Below, one piece after another: positions 6,492 through 9,420 of a stretch of DNA of 9,420 nucleotides. Position 1 is the stretch's first letter. Every line of letters starts with the position of its first letter. The notes under the pieces are model-generated. The model did not search any database, had not been told where the DNA came from, and saw only the letters and a program-made list of their open reading frames with translations. Origin of the DNA: Brevundimonas sp. UBA2388 (GTDB lineage: Bacteria; Pseudomonadota; Alphaproteobacteria; Caulobacterales; Caulobacteraceae); assembly GCA_002343425.1 (NCBI GenBank), contig DDSO01000047.1, positions 7,469 through 16,888 on the forward strand, given 5' to 3'. The position numbers were made by a program, and so were the translations under genes.

Positions 6492-7028
6492 ATGTTCCTC
6501 AGCCTCGTTGCCGCCTTCGTGATCTCTACCCAGACGCCTCCGCCGGTCCAGGACGAAGGGGTCATGTCCACCGCGCCGGGTGTCGATGCGGTCGAGGCTG
6601 AACGTTTCCGTGAGGCCGTGGCCTACGCCAATCCGATGCCGCGGGGCGCCCCCGAAGACGACTATCCGCTGGTCGCCTGGTGTGAGGCGTTGGTGAACGG
6701 ACACGTTGCGCTCGGTGAAACCCTGACCAACGGCGACCCGCTGGATCAGGACATCATTCGCCTCGGCAAGCTGGAGGCGGTTGATTTCCGCTCCGCTCTC
6801 AACGCCGCCGAGCCGCGCCAGACCGCCGCCAGTCGCGCCGCCGCCGCCGCCGCGGCAGCCGAGGCGACCGCCAAATGGACCCCGCTGGTCGGTCAGGATG
6901 AGGTGGTCCGCAGCCAGGCCTTCGGTCTCTTCTTCGGCCTGCCGGGCCGCTGCGAGCACGCCGCCCGCCGCCTGCGTGACAACATCACGACCCCGCCGGC
7001 GACGCCCGCAGATGTGGGGCTGGAGTAG
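6492..7028 (+). CDS. Small exported protein of unknown function
   Basis: 178 residues. A short hydrophobic N-terminus (MFLSLVAAFVISTQ) suggests a signal peptide, though it lacks basic residues and is brief, so export is probable rather than certain. A Pro-rich segment follows. The body is mainly helical and has two cysteines, C64 (VAWCEALVNG) and C154 (GLPGRCEHAARRL), which could pair in the periplasm. A run of eight alanines (116-123) includes five perfect GCC repeats at 6837-6851. The C-terminus is Pro/Thr-rich. The ATG at 6492 has no clear Shine-Dalgarno; another ATG at 6484 is out of frame. A strong terminator separates it from the receptor, so it needs its own promoter. It converges with the methyltransferase gene, with 21 bp between. 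I recognise no family. Third-position GC bias supports it being real. Confidence 0.82.
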   Translation: MFLSLVAAFVISTQTPPPVQDEGVMSTAPGVDAVEAERFREAVAYANPMPRGAPEDDYPLVAWCEALVNGHVALGETLTNGDPLDQDIIRLGKLEAVDFRSALNAAEPRQTAASRAAAAAAAAEATAKWTPLVGQDEVVRSQAFGLFFGLPGRCEHAARRLRDNITTPPATPADVGLE

Positions 7029-7049
7029 TCCTGCCCCCGGCGGGCCGGT

Positions 7050-8000
7050 CTAGGCCTTTCGGAACGCCACCCGCCAGCCGATCAGTTGACCTCCGCCGTC
7101 GATCATTTCGTCGCTTTCGGTCAGGACCAGACCGGCCCGTCCGGCCCGCAGGATGAAGAGATCCCGACCCGGACCGTCCAGCGCGGCCAGGGTCTGGCTT
7201 TGCTGACGGTGTCGCCAGGCCGCATTACCGGTTTCGAAGACGTCCAGCCGGGCGAGGGCGCTTTCCGGCTCAAAGGAGGCGACGCCCCTCGCCAGGTCAT
7301 CGAGATAGCCCACAAAATAGCGCACCGGCTCGAACGCCGCCGTCGGCTGGAGCCGGCCGACGGCCTGCTGAACCGCGGTCCGCAGGGCCTCTTCCGCTGC
7401 GGCGGCGGGCAGGCCCTTGAGGTGGGCGGTGAAGGCGCGGCGGGCGTGGCGGATCGCGCCGGACTTGCCGAGAACCGCATCATAGGCCGCGATCTGATCC
7501 ACCGTCTGCCGGGTGATGACGCTGTCGGAATGGTGGATCAGCATCAAGGCCCGACCGCCTGGCTTCAGCACCCGCCCCAGTTCCTGCAACGCGGACCGGG
7601 TGTCCGCATATTCGATCCCGAACTGTGACGAGGCGCCGTCGAACGACGCGGCCGGGAAAGGCAGCTTCTCCAGCGCGACGCCGCCCATCAGCCGACAGCC
7701 GTCGAGCGGTCGCGCACCGGCGCTCTCGATATCGGCATAGTCGACGCCGGTGATCGCGAACGCCTGGCCGGCGGATGCGGCTGTGCGGCTCGCATAGCCC
7801 GCGACCTGACCGTTGCCCGTAGCGACATCCAGCAGCTGGGCGCCGGCGCCGAATGTCTGGAACCAGCCGGCCCAGACCGGTTCGGTATCAAAGGCGATCG
7901 GTCCGGTCGGCGTCTGCACCGTCATGACGTCCGTGCGACCGCTGCGCCAGTAATCGCTCCAGTGCCAGCCGCGCCGCTTCTCGGATGGCGATGAGCTCAT
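7050..8000 (-). CDS. Class I SAM-dependent methyltransferase
   Basis: 316 residues from ATG 8000, chosen because GGAG lies 5 nt upstream on the minus strand and the residues before it (start 8048) look non-conserved. It transfers a methyl group from S-adenosylmethionine to an unknown substrate in the cytoplasm. The Rossmann-fold motifs appear in order: motif I LLDVATGNGQ (56-65, the SAM-binding glycine loop), the acidic strand end GVDYA (85-89), LPFPAASFDGASSQFGIEYA (113-132), and LGRVLKPGGRALMLIHH (141-157). This is the Methyltransf_11/UbiE-like pattern. The C-terminal half (about 160-316) is a helical extension that could define the substrate; it resembles nothing I can name. MetH lies 100 bp upstream on the same strand, so cotranscription is possible. 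A 10-bp palindrome (8016-8025) lies just before its ribosome binding site. Confidence 0.92.
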   Translation of the reverse strand: MSSSPSEKRRGWHWSDYWRSGRTDVMTVQTPTGPIAFDTEPVWAGWFQTFGAGAQLLDVATGNGQVAGYASRTAASAGQAFAITGVDYADIESAGARPLDGCRLMGGVALEKLPFPAASFDGASSQFGIEYADTRSALQELGRVLKPGGRALMLIHHSDSVITRQTVDQIAAYDAVLGKSGAIRHARRAFTAHLKGLPAAAAEEALRTAVQQAVGRLQPTAAFEPVRYFVGYLDDLARGVASFEPESALARLDVFETGNAAWRHRQQSQTLAALDGPGRDLFILRAGRAGLVLTESDEMIDGGGQLIGWRVAFRKA

Positions 8001-8100
8001 GCCGGCTCCAGTCAACTGTGCACAGGGACGGCGCCGGGCCTCGCCCAACGCCCTGTCCTGCTAGATGGACCAGCCGCTCCGGCCAGGCAACCGCCTCGCC

Positions 8101-9420
8101 TCAGGCCGCGTCGCTCCGCGCTGGAACGCCGGGATCGTAGTTGAGAATGGGCGCCAGCCAGCGCTCGGCGGTGGCCACGTCCCAGCCCTTGCGCCGGGCG
8201 TAGTCGGCGACCTGGTCCGGATCGATCTTGCCGACCCCGAAATAGTGGCTCTCTGCGTGCCCGAAATACAGACCCGAGACCGACGCCGGCGGCGTCATGG
8301 CGAAGCTCTCGGTCAGGGCCATGCCGGCGTTGTTTTCAGCCTGCAACAGCTTGAACAGCGTAGCCTTTTCCGTGTGATCGGGCTGGGCCGGATAGCCGGG
8401 CGCCGGACGGATGCCCTGGTATTTCTCGGCGATCAGGTCCTCGACCGTGGTGGCCTCGTCGGCCGCATGACCCCACAGCTCGGTCCGCACCCGTTTGTGC
8501 AGCGCCTCTGCGAAGGCCTCGGCCAGGCGGTCCGCCAGGGCCGTCGCCATGATCGACGAATAGTCGTCCCCCGCGTCCTTGAACCGCTTGGCGATCTCCA
8601 GCTCGCCATGGCCGGCGGTGACGGCGAAGGCGCCGATATAGTCCTGTCCGGTCTCCGCGACGAAGTCCGACAGCGCCAGGTTCGGCTTGCCGTTCGACTT
8701 TTTGATCTGCTGGCGCAGGGTGTGGAAGCGGGCGATCTCCTCGTCGCGGGTCTCGTCGGCCCAGACCACGATGTCGTCGCCGTCGGCGTTGGCGGGCCAG
8801 AAGCCGACCACCCCTTTGGCGGTGAACCATTTCTCGTCGATGATCCGCTTCAGCATCGCCTGTGCGTCCTTGAACAGGTCGCGCGCGGCCTCGCCGACGA
8901 TCTCGTCCTCGAGGATCAGCGGATAACGGCCGATCAGCTCCCAGCTGGCGAAGAAGGGGGTCCAGTCGATGTGGTCGGCCAGATCGCCCAGGTCCCAGCT
9001 GTCGAAGGCGCGCACGCCGAGGAAGGACGGTGCGCAGGGCAGGGGCGTGGCCGGGTCCGGCTGGAAGCGGTTGCCGCGCGCGGCGGGCAGGGACGCCCGC
9101 GCCTTGACCTCCTGGCCCCGTGCATACTGCTCGCGGATGCGGACGTATTCGTCGCGCGTCAGGGCTTCGTTCTTCGCCCGCTCGGTCTTCGACAGCAGGC
9201 CCGAGACCACGCCCACGGCGCGGCTGGCGTCGATGACATAGGTGGTCGAGCCGCTGCGATAGCCGGGCTCGATCTTGACCGCCGTATGCGTCCGGCTGGT
9301 CGTCGCCCCGCCGATGAGCAGCGGGATGTTGAACCCGCGCCGCTCCATCTCGCGCGCCACGAACACCATCTCGTCCAGCGACGGCGTGATCAGGCCCGAC
9401 AGGCCGATCGCCTGCGCGCC
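8101..9420 (-). CDS. metH: Cobalamin-dependent methionine synthase, C-terminal part
   Basis: This is the last 439 residues; the gene continues past the window edge, since the frame is open to 9420 and the opening GLSGLITPSLDEM is internal to MetH. MetH transfers a methyl group from 5-methyltetrahydrofolate to homocysteine through methylcobalamin, giving methionine. The window covers the end of the B12-binding domain (IPLLIGGATTS) and the whole AdoMet-binding reactivation domain. That domain shows DWTPFFASWEL, GVVGFWPAN, ADRLAEAFAEALHKRVR, the AdoMet loop RPAPGYPAQPDHTEK (from residue 338 here), LTESFAMTPPASVSGLYF, and the C-terminal DYARRKGW and ERWLAPIL motifs. These match E. coli MetH nearly continuously. 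The folate and homocysteine domains and the DxHxxG cobalamin ligand lie outside the window. No terminator is evident after the stop. Confidence 0.98.
   Translation of the reverse strand, partial: GAQAIGLSGLITPSLDEMVFVAREMERRGFNIPLLIGGATTSRTHTAVKIEPGYRSGSTTYVIDASRAVGVVSGLLSKTERAKNEALTRDEYVRIREQYARGQEVKARASLPAARGNRFQPDPATPLPCAPSFLGVRAFDSWDLGDLADHIDWTPFFASWELIGRYPLILEDEIVGEAARDLFKDAQAMLKRIIDEKWFTAKGVVGFWPANADGDDIVVWADETRDEEIARFHTLRQQIKKSNGKPNLALSDFVAETGQDYIGAFAVTAGHGELEIAKRFKDAGDDYSSIMATALADRLAEAFAEALHKRVRTELWGHAADEATTVEDLIAEKYQGIRPAPGYPAQPDHTEKATLFKLLQAENNAGMALTESFAMTPPASVSGLYFGHAESHYFGVGKIDPDQVADYARRKGWDVATAERWLAPILNYDPGVPARSDAA

Noticed and set aside
7037..7048. CCGGC-GG-GCCGG between the convergent genes as a bidirectional terminator
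   Set aside because: The two-base loop is too tight and no T tract follows on either strand.
8001..8048. A 16-residue longer methyltransferase starting at 8048
   Set aside because: The extra residues are Arg-rich with no conserved pattern, while ATG 8000 has a well-placed GGAG.
8016..8056. A CTGTGCACAG palindrome and an ACAGGG/CCCTGT inverted repeat between metH and the methyltransferase gene, as terminator or operator
   Set aside because: The arms are short, the loop between ACAGGG and CCCTGT is long, and there is no T tract, so it is not an intrinsic terminator; operator function has no support beyond symmetry.

Overview
The window looks like ordinary chromosomal DNA from a GC-rich alphaproteobacterium, most likely Caulobacterales (Brevundimonas or a relative). 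The reasons are strong G/C bias at third codon positions, a large Caulobacter/sphingomonad-type TonB-dependent receptor, a DUF1499 membrane protein and a cobalamin-dependent MetH. The genus is inferred from protein style, not from a marker gene. I see no tRNA, rRNA, CRISPR array, transposase, integrase or phage gene.

Layout. (1) Positions 2-1016, plus strand: the C-terminal end of a fatty acyl-CoA ligase, followed after 4 bp by a three-helix membrane protein with a DUF1499-like C-terminal domain. (2) Positions 1020-3046, mainly minus strand: an exported two-cysteine protein, a DUF442/TIGR01244 phosphatase or sulfurtransferase-like protein 2 bp behind it, and, after a 207-bp gap, a LACTB2-like metallo-beta-lactamase-fold hydrolase. 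The gap may hold a plus-strand 51-codon ORF for a tiny exported or lipoprotein-like peptide. (3) Positions 3047-3336: a divergent intergenic region with three short dyads. (4) Positions 3337-6391: a 999-residue TonB-dependent outer-membrane receptor with a TTG start, closed by a UUCG-capped intrinsic terminator. (5) Positions 6492-7028: a small exported protein of unknown function. (6) Positions 7050-9420, minus strand: a class I SAM-dependent methyltransferase, preceded upstream by the C-terminal part of methionine synthase MetH, which runs off the window edge.

How the genes may work together. The receptor would import an unidentified ligand across the outer membrane using TonB energy. It has no signal-transducing N-terminal domain and no adjacent sigma/anti-sigma pair or uptake operon, so its substrate cannot be read from context. 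MetH makes methionine, the precursor of S-adenosylmethionine, and the methyltransferase just downstream on the same strand uses S-adenosylmethionine; this link is metabolic and does not prove an operon. The DUF442 protein and the MBL hydrolase lie on the same strand and echo domain pairs found fused in Blh-type proteins.

I found no convincing new system. The points most worth a second look are the six closely spaced cysteine pairs and the EF-hand-like Asp/Asn loop in the receptor, the dyads in the divergent promoter region, the exported Cys protein coupled to the DUF442 gene, and the possible small gene at 1971-2126.
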